Assembly: GCF_008014675.1 (NCBI RefSeq)
Contig: NZ_VOXD01000029.1
Span: 16,817-80,816, forward strand
From: Neolewinella aurantiaca
Lineage (GTDB): Bacteria; Bacteroidota; Bacteroidia; Chitinophagales; Saprospiraceae
Reading direction: 5' to 3'
Length of the DNA stretch: 64,000 nucleotides
Shown here: one piece after another, positions 27,701 through 35,795 of the stretch
Layout: each line of letters begins with the position of its first letter
How positions within the stretch are numbered: the stretch's first letter is position 1
Notes under the pieces: generated by a model
The model's input: only the letters and a program-made list of their open reading frames with translations
Database searches by the model: none
Told to the model about the DNA's origin: nothing
Translations under genes and position numbers: made by a program

Positions 27701-28083
27701 ACGAAGTGCGTGAATTTGCCAACTCCTGGCTGGAAAACGACGGTGGCAAACTGGTGCTTCACCGTCTGCCGCTGGAAGCTCAGTTTTCGGTAATCAACGG
27801 GATAGTTGCAACGGATGTAAACGGTGACGGCCATGAGGATCTCGTAACGGTAGGCAATAAGTACGAAGTAGAGATAGAAACCACCCGTGCTGATGGCGGC
27901 ACGGGGACGGTACTGCTTGGCGGGAAAGGAGACGAAACTTTCGTGGCTCTTTCCCCGGCGGAATCCGGCGTGTTTTTGCCGGAAAACGTGAAGGGTGCTT
28001 ACCCGATCCGGTTGGGCGAAAACGGACAGCGGGCATTATTGGTCGCTATCAACGAAGGGCCGCTCCGGTTGCTGAAGTATTAG
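24757..28083 (+). CDS. FG-GAP/VCBS repeat lipoprotein with UnbV/ASPIC domain (CRTAC1-like)
   Basis: A 1108-residue lipoprotein (FLLVSC). Many Asp-rich FG-GAP/VCBS loops are visible, such as IGDIDGDGLQDVYF, ADVNGDGHLDIYL, FDMDNDNDLDVYVTN and MDGDGDLDLFVGG, giving two beta-propeller blocks with a UnbV/ASPIC-type segment between them (YGLGAKVTVEQ, then VEPYVHFGLGELGPVERVRVVWPDG). The D-x-D-G-D loops should bind calcium. Proteins of this type are abundant in marine Bacteroidota, often inside polysaccharide loci, and are thought to bind surfaces, glycans or partner proteins. The enzymatic role, if any, is unknown. It follows the susD terminator and so probably has its own promoter in the 165-base gap. 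Confidence 0.85.
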   Translation: MRFLLTSVIFIFLLVSCTNEPTPETIQTPLTEEGKAVFERVPSSSSNISFTNHVEENFKNFFARFQYVYNGGGVAIGDIDGDGLQDVYFTANETGNKLYRNTGDMTFEDITDAAGVAGNGGWDNGVVMADVNGDGHLDIYLCRGGSADDSSPGDRANLLFLNDGKGKFREAAKEFGLADTGYSLQAVFFDMDNDNDLDVYVTNRPDKFFIPYRSVLEAKARQDPKFSDQLYRNDNNQFTQVTETAGITRNFGYGLGLVTADVNNDGFTDILVSNDYLENDYLYENQGDGTFVESIEKYTNHTSFYGMGIDASDLNNDGFEDLIQLDMSPEDYVRSKTTMASMNVDEYRRIMASGFHDQYMHNSLQLNRGNGFFSEISQLSGVAKSDWSWAVLGADFDNDAQKEIFITNGYRRDVADKDGNIRFQKYLKSPERRARTDEENARIVIDMFKSVPLQNYLYDDSGALRFRNAAGEWGLGEASFSNGAAYGDLDNDGDLDLVINNLEEEAFIYRNNITPGGSLRLWLQGPKGNSYGLGAKVTVEQAEGKQYQQMKTVRGYLSSVEPYVHFGLGELGPVERVRVVWPDGKESVVERPATAELLTVSHQDAKQRSSPPVPLAPLFAEVTDEHFATTFIQRENEFDDYASQVLLPHAHSKSGPAVAVGDVNGDGRDDFYVGGAKKIAGALFLQQADGKFTAGDAAFVAADAKHEDTAAEFFDADGDGDPDLYVVSGGSEFPEESPNFQDRLYLNDGSGRFSKSEGLPDIRSSGSCIAPFDMDGDGDLDLFVGGRVVPARYPAAPQSFLLENEGGIFRDVTAERAPELERVGMVSSAVWSDTDGDGVAELIVVGEWMPITVFKKEGSTYQNVTAAGGLEETQGWWNKVIAADLDGDGDEDFVLGNLGLNYKFSASAEKPFYVFASDFDQNGSNDIFLAKENGKDLVPIRGRECSSQQVPGIAEKFPTYNAFAAAELAEIIDLEKPDAIRYEVREFANSWLENDGGKLVLHRLPLEAQFSVINGIVATDVNGDGHEDLVTVGNKYEVEIETTRADGGTGTVLLGGKGDETFVALSPAESGVFLPENVKGAYPIRLGENGQRALLVAINEGPLRLLKY

Positions 28084-28136
28084 GGTAATGAGGTGTATAA
28101 CGGGACATCAGCTCTGCCTGTATACGCCTCATCTCA

Positions 28137-28183
28137 ACCCCCTCTCCGATGAGCTTCGCCCCAGGACTCAGCGGAGAGGGGGT
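28137..28183. repeat. Perfect 12-base inverted repeat (family B-like hairpin)
   Basis: ACCCCCTCTCCG (28137-28148) and CGGAGAGGGGGT (28172-28183) are exact reverse complements. It lies 54 bases after the FG-GAP gene and may act as a transcript end, though no T-run follows. Confidence 0.65.
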
Positions 28184-28385
28184 ATTCTGTGAAACGTCCT
28201 GCGTTTCAGCAGTAACAAAACGTAAAAGACGCCAAAGGAAGACTACGCACCCTGGTGTTTTCTCAAATTTTGAATCGGGACTTTAGTCTTACGAGCGAAA
28301 CAGGCCGGTATGGCTTGAGTGCCGGATCCAAGTGCTGTCAACTCCTTGCAGCAGGGCTGCACACGCCGGTTGAAGTAAGAGACAT

Positions 28386-28536
28386 TCCATACTACTGGAC
28401 CTTTTGCTTCGCGGCTTCTTCGAGGTTTGGTTCCCTCTCCGCTGAGCCTTAAGGCGAGCACGAAGTACTGCGAAGCAAACCTTGCTGGAGAGGGCGGAGG
28501 GTAAGGTGGAAAATCAAAAATGTCCAGTAATATGGA
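28386..28536. mobile_element. MITE-like element with terminal inverted repeats, copy 1
   Basis: About 151 bases bounded by TCCATACTACTGGAC and its near-perfect complement GTCCAGTAATATGGA. The interior is nearly identical to the element at 51847, including the CCCTCTCCGCTGAGCCTTA and GAGCACGAAGTACTGCGAAG blocks. It has no coding capacity. Confidence 0.75.
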
Positions 28537-28624
28537 GACATTCATAAAGGTTGGTTTCGGAGCACGTACCCATTGGTACGGAGAGGGGTGATATTGTTGC
28601 AGGACCGGAGCCAAAACCCTTGCC

Positions 28625-28644
28625 TGCACCTGCGTTTGCGCCCC
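28625..28644 (-). repeat. GC-rich dispersed repeat (family A), intergenic copy
   Basis: Reverse-strand copy with one change from consensus (GGCGCA instead of GGCGCG) and spacer AA. Confidence 0.65.
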
Positions 28645-28828
28645 AAAAGCACTAAAAAGCGGGAAAACTGCGGACTTTTCGTGGGGTAAATCCATATGTG
28701 CTTTCCTTTTAAACATCTGTTGCCCCGTGGGGCGCGGAATGACTGGATATTTACACCGATCATGTAAGTAACCGGTAATTCAATATGTGCCGGAAGACTT
28801 AAAGTACTTTACAACTCATTGCTTGAAT

Positions 28829-30331
28829 ATGAAACCATCTTTTTTCAACTACCTCGGCAAACTGTTCGTTTTTTGCCTCGCCGCTACGGCACTCTTCACC
28901 GCCTGTACACCCGAAGATGACGACTTCTACAACTTCAGTCCGGTAGACTTCTTCATCTCTGCCGACCGCCTCGTAACCGACGCCGGAAGTACCATCACCT
29001 ACGAAGATCAATCCAACGACGCGGTCAGCCGTGAATGGAGTTTTGAAGGAGGTATTCCGGCAACGTCTACCGACATCAACCCGACGGTAACCTACCCGGA
29101 TGCCGGAGAGTTTCTCACCTACGTTACCACTACCTTCGATGACGGCTCAACCGAGCGTCGCCGGCTACCGATACTGGTAGTTCCTCCCGTAGTGGCCAAC
29201 TTCTCGGCAACGCCAACGTCGTTGCAGAAAGGCTCGGCCGTTCAGTTCCAGAACCTGACTACCGGGGTAGGAGCGATCCCTTCCGTTTTGATGGAGGGCG
29301 ACAGTGCCATCATTTACGCCTGGTTTGTTCCTGGCGTGACGACCGATACTATTTACGAAAGCAATCCTTCGATCGTATTCCCCGAAACCGGCACCTACTC
29401 CGTAACCCTGGAGGTAATACGGAGAAGCACCGGTGCGTCGGACGTAATTACCAAAGAAGACTTCATCCAAACGTTCGATGACCCGGTTACGCAATCAAGA
29501 AGTGCCCGCTTCAACCGCGATGGATCGGCGATCCTGCTGGCCCTGAACGAAGACACCGGCGCTCTGGCTGCCGACCTCGCCGACAAATTCACGATCACCG
29601 GAAGTGGTGGTGGAACGGTAGCCGTTTCCAGTGTGGAAACTCCGGCCTGGGCAAGCAACATCGTGCAACTGAACGTTAACCCGGCTGACTTCAACGTTGG
29701 TGAAACGTACACTCTTTCGTTCACCGAAACCGGATCATTCTCCGTAGCCAGTGGCTCGATTGTTCTGCCTTTCTCTTATGCTGTTTCCTTTCTGGGAGAG
29801 TCGCAGACCTGGGCTGAGCTCAACTTCAATACCGGAGGTGGCAACGACTCGCGGACCGTTACCCTCGGTGGTGAGGAATTCACCTTCACCCAGAGTGGCG
29901 TCACCTTCTCTGACGTAGCGAATACGGCCCTGTATATCTTCAATCCGGGTGCGGCAGCAATTACGCAGACTTACCACAACAACGCCTCTACGTACGGCAT
30001 GCAAATTACTCCGGGAGCCAACGCGACGCTTTCCGACCTCGGAGACGTTGGCATCGAGATGGGCTGGCTCGGACCGATCGGTACCGTGTACACCTTCTCA
30101 CAACCCATCACCGATCTCAGGTTCGTAAATGGATTCGGTAATCCGGACTTCATTCCTGAAGGCGTTCTTTCCAGCGACGGAACCACCCTTACCATAACCA
30201 AGCAGGGCAACCGCAACCAGGCCGTCAGAATTTCCGCCATTCTGGAAGGAACCATTACTGAAGGTGGCCTGACAGTCAATCATAACTCTCCTATGGGAGG
30301 AACGATTTACGTAACGGCCAGTGGCCGGTAG
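28829..30331 (+). CDS. PKD-domain lipoprotein of unknown function
   Basis: A 500-residue lipoprotein; the start at ATG 28829 gives a clean leader (MKPSFFNYLGKLFVFC, lipobox LFTAC). A PKD-type domain at about residues 35-120 carries TYEDQSNDAVSREWSFEGG and PTVTYPDAGEFLTYVTTTF, and a second PKD-like unit follows (VVANFSATPTSLQKGSAVQF, VFPETGTYSVTLEV). The rest is beta-rich and unrecognised. PKD domains at the cell surface usually mediate protein or glycan binding. Placement between two FG-GAP proteins and ahead of the sulfatase-GH29 pair suggests a surface glycan-binding accessory. A terminator follows at 30391. Confidence 0.75.
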   Translation: MKPSFFNYLGKLFVFCLAATALFTACTPEDDDFYNFSPVDFFISADRLVTDAGSTITYEDQSNDAVSREWSFEGGIPATSTDINPTVTYPDAGEFLTYVTTTFDDGSTERRRLPILVVPPVVANFSATPTSLQKGSAVQFQNLTTGVGAIPSVLMEGDSAIIYAWFVPGVTTDTIYESNPSIVFPETGTYSVTLEVIRRSTGASDVITKEDFIQTFDDPVTQSRSARFNRDGSAILLALNEDTGALAADLADKFTITGSGGGTVAVSSVETPAWASNIVQLNVNPADFNVGETYTLSFTETGSFSVASGSIVLPFSYAVSFLGESQTWAELNFNTGGGNDSRTVTLGGEEFTFTQSGVTFSDVANTALYIFNPGAAAITQTYHNNASTYGMQITPGANATLSDLGDVGIEMGWLGPIGTVYTFSQPITDLRFVNGFGNPDFIPEGVLSSDGTTLTITKQGNRNQAVRISAILEGTITEGGLTVNHNSPMGGTIYVTASGR

Positions 30332-30390
30332 GAATTGATTTTCCGGAAAAAACGAAGCATCGATTATACTGATAATTAAGTGATTTTTCG

Positions 30391-30423
30391 GAGTGGCCCG
30401 GCGAAGGTCGGGTCACTCTTTTT
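30391..30423 (+). terminator. Rho-independent terminator after the PKD lipoprotein gene
   Basis: GAGTGGCCCG pairs with CGGGTCACTC (one G-T pair) around GCGAAGGT, followed by TTTTT. Confidence 0.85.
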
Positions 30424-30463
30424 CGCATCTCCCTCCATTTCACCACCGGTGAAACTCCAACTT

Positions 30464-32497
30464 ATGACCAAATTCCTAACGGTAATTCTGATCGGTGTGC
30501 TGGCGGCAACGTCCGCTTTGCCGGCGCAAAACTTCAGTGAGGTTAGCGCAGCTGCCGGGATCGACGGACAGGCTACCGACCCGGTGCTCATGTCTGGTGG
30601 AGTAGTGTGGTTCGACTACAACAACGACCGGTACCCCGACCTCTTGTTCCTCAACGGTCTGCAACCGACGCGGCTGTTCCGTAACAACTGGAACGGCAGT
30701 TTTACCGACGTGAGCGAAAGCACAGGAGTGTTAAGCATAACGGGAACAATGGGCGCTGTCAGTGCTGATTTCAACAACGATGGCTTCGCCGATTTATTCA
30801 TCACAACGATGGACGGCACACCGAATGTTTTACTTGAAAACACCGGCGGCAACACCTTTCGCAACGTATCCGTTACGGCCGGCATCACCGACGTTGCCTA
30901 CAGCGCATCAGCGGCTACCGGCGATTACGACGGCGACGGCGACCTGGACATCTACGTGAGCAACTACATGGCGGGCACCGTGCCCGCAGACGGAGGACAA
31001 CTGAACTTCATGTATCGCAACGACGGTAACTTCAGCTTTACGGAAGTGGCCACCGCACTGCAGCTCGACGACCCGGGCTGCGGCCTCGGGGTTACCTTTT
31101 CGGACCTGAACGATGATGGGCGGCCCGACCTTTACCTCGCCAACGACTTTGGTTACGCCATTGAACCCAACGAATATTTTCAGAACGACTTCCCGTCTTT
31201 CTCCAGAAAAGCGGATAGAAACGGAACCGCCGCGACCATCAACGCGATGGGCATCGCCAAGGGCGATTACGACAACGATGGCGACCTCGACCTCTACGTT
31301 ACCAATATCAGGGAGAATCCGCTTTTTACGAACACCGGAGGAGGCCTTTTCTTCAACTTCAGTTCTTACTTCGCAGGCGTTGCCCTGCCCGAACTCACCA
31401 GCTGGGGAACCTCCTTCACCGATTTCGATCTTGACGGTCATCTCGACCTGATCGTTGCCAACGGACAGGTTGCGGAACTCAACAACGAACCAGAAGCACA
31501 ACGTTATTACCACAATAACGGAGACGGCTCCTTTGCCGACCAATCGGCACCGTCAGGCGTTGGTGCGGTAGTTAAAATGGCCCGCGGCCTTGCGGTGGCG
31601 GATTACGATCTCGACGGCTACCCCGACGTAGCCATCAACTCAGTACAGACGGGCTCTGGCGGCAATGAGACTACCGCCGGCCTGCTGCACAACGAAGGCG
31701 GAGAAACGGGTAAATGGCTCGCACTCGAAACTCCTGGAAATACACTTAAACTAACCCTTTTTGCCGGCGAAGAAAGCTGGCTGCGCGAGGTAGACGGAGG
31801 TTCCGGATACCTCTCTCATTCCGCGGTTCCGGTTCACTTCGGAGCGCCTGCCTCCAGTGCTCCGATTGATAGTGTGGTGGTGACTTTTACCAGCCAGACT
31901 GCACAAACGTACACCGGTATCGCCTGGAACCAATTAACCGGAATCCGTTCCGACGGAAGCTGGTACCTGATCGACCATACTTCCCGTACGGAGTGCAGCC
32001 CGGAGGCTGCAGAACCCGAACTTCGCTACAACTGGCAGACGAACACCTCGGATCAGGAAATTTTGCTGATCGAACGTACCGAAAAACTGCCGTTCACCGT
32101 GCTCGAAGAGCAGATCGTTGAACTTACTTCGGGGGAAGTTTACCGTGATCTGGCGCGCACGCAGGATGCAGTGCTGGTTGATACAATAGCAGGGCAGGGT
32201 CTTTGCCCCGTACTGCAACCCATACGCATTCGTGTGTATGAGGCTGCCGACCAACCCATCGTATACCCCAATCCGTTACGTTCCGATGAACTACAGCTCC
32301 AACTCCCCACAGGAGAAGGTGACCTGCAGGTGAAGTTGCTTACGTCTTCAGGCCGCATCGTTTACAAAGATCAGTTACTGGTCTCTGCCGACCAGCGGAG
32401 CATTACTCTGCCCCTGCCCGGAATTTCGCGCGGGGTTTACATTCTTCGCCTGGATTTTGCAGGCAAACTAACCCATCATAAAGTCGTCCGCCCGTGA
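30464..32497 (+). CDS. FG-GAP/VCBS repeat protein with type IX secretion tail
   Basis: A 677-residue protein; the start at ATG 30464 gives a normal signal peptide (MTKFLTVILIGVLAA, cleavage near ALPAQ), whereas the longer open frame would bury it. FG-GAP loops FDYNNDRYPDLLFLNG, ADFNNDGFADLFITT, GDYDGDGDLDIYVSN and YDLDGYPDVAINS form a propeller. The last about 75 residues match a Por-type sorting domain (VYPNPLRSDELQLQL, then GVYILRLDFAGKLTHHKVV), so the protein should be secreted by the type IX system and attached to the surface. Its stop overlaps the GTG start of the sulfatase, so the two are translationally coupled, which ties this protein to desulfation and L-galactose release. Confidence 0.88.
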   Translation: MTKFLTVILIGVLAATSALPAQNFSEVSAAAGIDGQATDPVLMSGGVVWFDYNNDRYPDLLFLNGLQPTRLFRNNWNGSFTDVSESTGVLSITGTMGAVSADFNNDGFADLFITTMDGTPNVLLENTGGNTFRNVSVTAGITDVAYSASAATGDYDGDGDLDIYVSNYMAGTVPADGGQLNFMYRNDGNFSFTEVATALQLDDPGCGLGVTFSDLNDDGRPDLYLANDFGYAIEPNEYFQNDFPSFSRKADRNGTAATINAMGIAKGDYDNDGDLDLYVTNIRENPLFTNTGGGLFFNFSSYFAGVALPELTSWGTSFTDFDLDGHLDLIVANGQVAELNNEPEAQRYYHNNGDGSFADQSAPSGVGAVVKMARGLAVADYDLDGYPDVAINSVQTGSGGNETTAGLLHNEGGETGKWLALETPGNTLKLTLFAGEESWLREVDGGSGYLSHSAVPVHFGAPASSAPIDSVVVTFTSQTAQTYTGIAWNQLTGIRSDGSWYLIDHTSRTECSPEAAEPELRYNWQTNTSDQEILLIERTEKLPFTVLEEQIVELTSGEVYRDLARTQDAVLVDTIAGQGLCPVLQPIRIRVYEAADQPIVYPNPLRSDELQLQLPTGEGDLQVKLLTSSGRIVYKDQLLVSADQRSITLPLPGISRGVYILRLDFAGKLTHHKVVRP

Positions 32498-34116
32498 AGA
32501 ACTTAACCCTGACAACAGATCTATTGATCCTTGCACTCTTCCTGTTTTCCGCTTGTGGGAACCAGACCGCCCTGGCTCCGGCCAAAGGGGAAGACACCGC
32601 ACGACCGAACATCATCTTCATCATGTCGGATGACCATACCACCCAGGCCGTTGGTGCGTACGGTAGCAGACTGGCCAGCTTGAACCCAACCCCGAACATC
32701 GACGCACTGGCGGCCGACGGAGCGCTGTTCAGCCATGTATTCTGTACCAATTCCATTTGTACGCCCTCGCGGGGCAACATCATGACCGGGCAGTACAGCC
32801 AGACCAACGGTATCCTGACTCTGGACGACACCCTGCCTCCGGCACGGCAATACCTGCCCATGGAAATGAGCAAGCTGGGCTACCAAACCGCCATGATCGG
32901 GAAATGGCACCTTAAGGCGGAGCCTGCAGCTTACGACTATTACCACGTTCTGGAAAGCCAGGGCAAATACTTCAACCCCGAATTCCGCGCCAGCGACGCG
33001 GGCACCTGGCCCGACAACTTCGTGAAATACGAAGGGCATTCGACAGACATCGTTACCGACGTTACCCTTGACTGGCTGAAGACGAAACGTAAAAAGGATC
33101 AGCCGTTTTTCCTGATGCACCATTATAAAGCACCGCACGACGATTTCGAGTTTGCTCCCCGCTACGCGGATTACCTGGAAAACACCCACATTCCCGAACC
33201 GGCCAACCTCTACGATCAAAATCAGCCGGACTTCGGCTCCGAAGCTACCCGGGGCGTCAACGACGACCTCCGCAATCGCATCGGTACGTCCGTATCGGAC
33301 CGGCATCCGTACCGCAGCTATACCGAACAGTATGGCATCACCAAAACACCCCGGGATTCTGCCACCAGCGCGGCCTATCAGGAATACCTCAAACGCTACC
33401 TGAGGTGCGTAAAAGGAGTCGACGACAACCTGGGCCGCCTGTTTGACTACCTGAAAGCCGAAGGTCTTTGGGAGAATACAGTTATCATCTATACCGGAGA
33501 TCAGGGATTCATGCTCGGAGAGCATGACTACATGGACAAGCGCTGGATGTACGACGAAAGCATGCGAATGCCGTTCATAATGCACTATCCCGCAGGGATC
33601 AAGGCAGGTACGAAAAGTGAGTTGCTCATCAATAATACTGATTTTGGGCCAACCATGCTTTCACTGGCCGGAGGTGAAACGCCGGACTATATGCAGGGCC
33701 GGAGCTTCGCCGAGTACCTCGACGGAAGTGAACCGGACGACTGGAGGAAATCAACCTACTACCGCTACTGGATGCACCTCACGCACCACGATGTGCCGGC
33801 GAACTTTGGCCTGCGGACCAAAGACTTTAAACTCATTTTCTACTACGCACAACCCTATAAAGAAAAGTTGATCGGGACCGGAAGTATGTGGTGGAAAGAG
33901 GATTCTTACCCCATAACGGCAACGCCCGTAGCGTGGGAATTCTATGATCTGAAAAAAGATCCATCGGAAAATGTAAACCGCTACGATGACCCGGCCTACG
34001 CCGACGTCATCGCCAGCCTAAAGGATGACCTTCGGGAAATGCGGGAAGAACTAAAAGAAACGGACGAAAATTACCCCCGCTTTCAGCAGGTCATTGAGGC
34101 CAACTGGGACAAATAA
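32494..34116 (+). CDS. Type I sulfatase lipoprotein, S1_11-like
   Basis: A 540-residue lipoprotein (LFLFSAC) with GTG start at 32494 overlapping the preceding stop by four bases. The canonical motif is C89-T-P-S-R93. IIFIMSDDHTTQAVGAYGS, MIGKWHLK and TGDQGFMLGEHDYMDKRWMY are typical of the branch containing glucosamine-6-sulfatases and, in porphyran loci, exo-acting 6-sulfatases on L-galactose-6-sulfate. It lies 46 bases upstream of the GH29 gene. The simplest reading is that it removes the 6-sulfate from terminal L-galactose so that GH29 can cut. Subfamily assignment rests on overall resemblance only. Confidence 0.9.
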   Translation: MKNLTLTTDLLILALFLFSACGNQTALAPAKGEDTARPNIIFIMSDDHTTQAVGAYGSRLASLNPTPNIDALAADGALFSHVFCTNSICTPSRGNIMTGQYSQTNGILTLDDTLPPARQYLPMEMSKLGYQTAMIGKWHLKAEPAAYDYYHVLESQGKYFNPEFRASDAGTWPDNFVKYEGHSTDIVTDVTLDWLKTKRKKDQPFFLMHHYKAPHDDFEFAPRYADYLENTHIPEPANLYDQNQPDFGSEATRGVNDDLRNRIGTSVSDRHPYRSYTEQYGITKTPRDSATSAAYQEYLKRYLRCVKGVDDNLGRLFDYLKAEGLWENTVIIYTGDQGFMLGEHDYMDKRWMYDESMRMPFIMHYPAGIKAGTKSELLINNTDFGPTMLSLAGGETPDYMQGRSFAEYLDGSEPDDWRKSTYYRYWMHLTHHDVPANFGLRTKDFKLIFYYAQPYKEKLIGTGSMWWKEDSYPITATPVAWEFYDLKKDPSENVNRYDDPAYADVIASLKDDLREMREELKETDENYPRFQQVIEANWDK

Positions 34117-34162
34117 TAGTCCCCTCGAACCACGTATTGACATCATCAAAAACTACCTACTT

Positions 34163-35689
34163 ATGAGACTTTGCCTGCCCTTTTTGGCACTGCTGTTTTT
34201 CGCTCAGGCATGCCATATGACCGAAGTGAAAAACGCTGCGGATATTTCCTCAACCTCCACGGACGGTGACTTCACCGCCGACTGGGAGTCGTTGGCTAAA
34301 GTAAACGAATCGCCCGATTGGTTTGCCGATTCAAAACTAGGAATTTACTTTCACTGGGGGCCTTATGTCGTGCCCGAGCAACACAGTGAATGGTACCCCC
34401 GGAATATGTACCTGCCCGGGCAGGAAGCCTACAAATTCCACCAGGAAAACTTCGGCGATCAGTCGGAGTTCAACTACCATGACTTCATCCCTATGTTCAC
34501 GGCAGATAAGTTCAATGCCGACGAAATCGCTGACCTCATGAAGATGGCAGGGGCTAAGTGGGGAGGGCCCGTGGCCCAGCACCACGATGGGTTTGCAATG
34601 TGGGACAGCAAAGTCAACCCATGGAACACCGCCGCAATGGGCCCCAAGCGTGATATTACCGGAGAGATGGCAAAAGCCCTCAGAGCAAGAGGCATGAAGC
34701 TCATCACTTCATTCCACCACGCCCGCAACCTGCAGCGCAACGCCGACAACGAAAAATACTGGGATGGCTGGGACAGCCACTACCCGTACAACCCCGATTG
34801 GGCAACTTCCACCGAAGACGATAAGCTCAAGTGGCTGTACGGCAACGTTCCCGAAGAAGAATGGTACCCCTACTGGCTGGCTCAGCTCGAGGAAGTTATC
34901 GACCAGTATGATCCCGACGTGATCTGGTTCGACGTGTGGCTGAATCTGATTCCCGAAGAATACCGCAAAGAATTCTGTGCCTATTACCTCAACCACGCCA
35001 AGGCTAAGGGTAAAGAGGTCGTCATCGCTCACAAAAAGGATGATCTTCCCCTCGACGTCAGTATTCTCGATATCGAACAGGGAGGTAAGAAGGATGCCTC
35101 CGAGCGCGTGTGGCTTACTGACATTACGCTCAGCAACAAGTCGTGGAGCTACGTAAAAGGGCAAACGTACAAAGACCCTAAAGTCGTTATCCGTAATTTC
35201 ATCGACGTAGTCAGTAAAAATGGTGTGGTACTGCTCAATATCTCGCCCCGGGCCGATGGCAGCATCCCCCAGGAGCAGGTTGATGTACTGAAAGAACTCG
35301 GTAGCTGGCTCGACACGTACGGCGAGGCGATTTACAACACCCGCGCACGGATGGAGTACGGGTTCGGAACCGCAAAGGCGAAAGACGGCAACCACGGTGG
35401 TCAGTCTGCTACCGTTAAGTACGGCCCGGGCGATGTCCGGTTTACCGAAGCAAAAGACCACAGTGCCATCTACGTCATCTTCCTCGGGGCTCCCGAAAAG
35501 GGCAAAAAGGTGAAGCTGAGCAGCCTCTCCAGCATTCAGTACCCACCGGCTACCCCGGTAAAGAGAGCGACCCTCTTGGGAAGCGGTACGGAAGTGGAAT
35601 TCGCTATCGACAAATACGAGAGCTACATCGTGATTCCGGACGCCCCGATGAATGAAATGGCAACCGTAGTGAAACTCGAACTGGAGTAA
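34163..35689 (+). CDS. GH29 lipoprotein, probable exo-alpha-L-galactosidase (alpha-L-fucosidase family)
   Basis: A 508-residue lipoprotein; ATG 34163 gives the leader MRLCLPFLALLFFAQAC, better than the longer open frame. GH29 landmarks are KLGIYFHWGPY, EWYPRNMY, KWGGPVAQHHDGFAMWDS, SFHHARN and VIWFDVWLN, in which Asp257 is the expected nucleophile. GVVLLNISPRADGSIP marks the family's C-terminal side. GH29 enzymes classically release L-fucose, but in red-algal galactan loci members act on alpha-L-galactose, which differs by a 6-hydroxyl. The downstream genes convert L-galactonate via tagaturonate, a route that needs that hydroxyl, so alpha-L-galactosidase activity is favoured. Confidence 0.88.
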   Translation: MRLCLPFLALLFFAQACHMTEVKNAADISSTSTDGDFTADWESLAKVNESPDWFADSKLGIYFHWGPYVVPEQHSEWYPRNMYLPGQEAYKFHQENFGDQSEFNYHDFIPMFTADKFNADEIADLMKMAGAKWGGPVAQHHDGFAMWDSKVNPWNTAAMGPKRDITGEMAKALRARGMKLITSFHHARNLQRNADNEKYWDGWDSHYPYNPDWATSTEDDKLKWLYGNVPEEEWYPYWLAQLEEVIDQYDPDVIWFDVWLNLIPEEYRKEFCAYYLNHAKAKGKEVVIAHKKDDLPLDVSILDIEQGGKKDASERVWLTDITLSNKSWSYVKGQTYKDPKVVIRNFIDVVSKNGVVLLNISPRADGSIPQEQVDVLKELGSWLDTYGEAIYNTRARMEYGFGTAKAKDGNHGGQSATVKYGPGDVRFTEAKDHSAIYVIFLGAPEKGKKVKLSSLSSIQYPPATPVKRATLLGSGTEVEFAIDKYESYIVIPDAPMNEMATVVKLELE

Positions 35690-35734
35690 TTATTCTTTAG
35701 ATTAGTACGCTGCATTGAGTACAGCTACGACCTA

Positions 35735-35776
35735 TCCGGGGCGATTGCTCTTCCTTTGAAGAACAGTCGCCCCGGA
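35735..35776. other. Long hairpin between GH29 and uxaA genes
   Basis: TCCGGGGCGA pairs perfectly with TCGCCCCGGA, with an imperfect inner stem (GCTCTTC / GAAGAAC). No T-run follows, so it is more likely a processing or stability element or attenuator than a complete terminator. Confidence 0.55.
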
Positions 35777-35795
35777 ATTAAACGGATACTGATAC

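Larger units (their letters stand above)
28084..28828. other. Repeat-rich intergenic region
   Basis: About 745 bases without a supported gene. It holds a perfect hairpin (28137-28183), a MITE-like element (28386-28536) and one family A repeat (28625-28644). Short frames here lack recognisable protein features. Confidence 0.6.
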
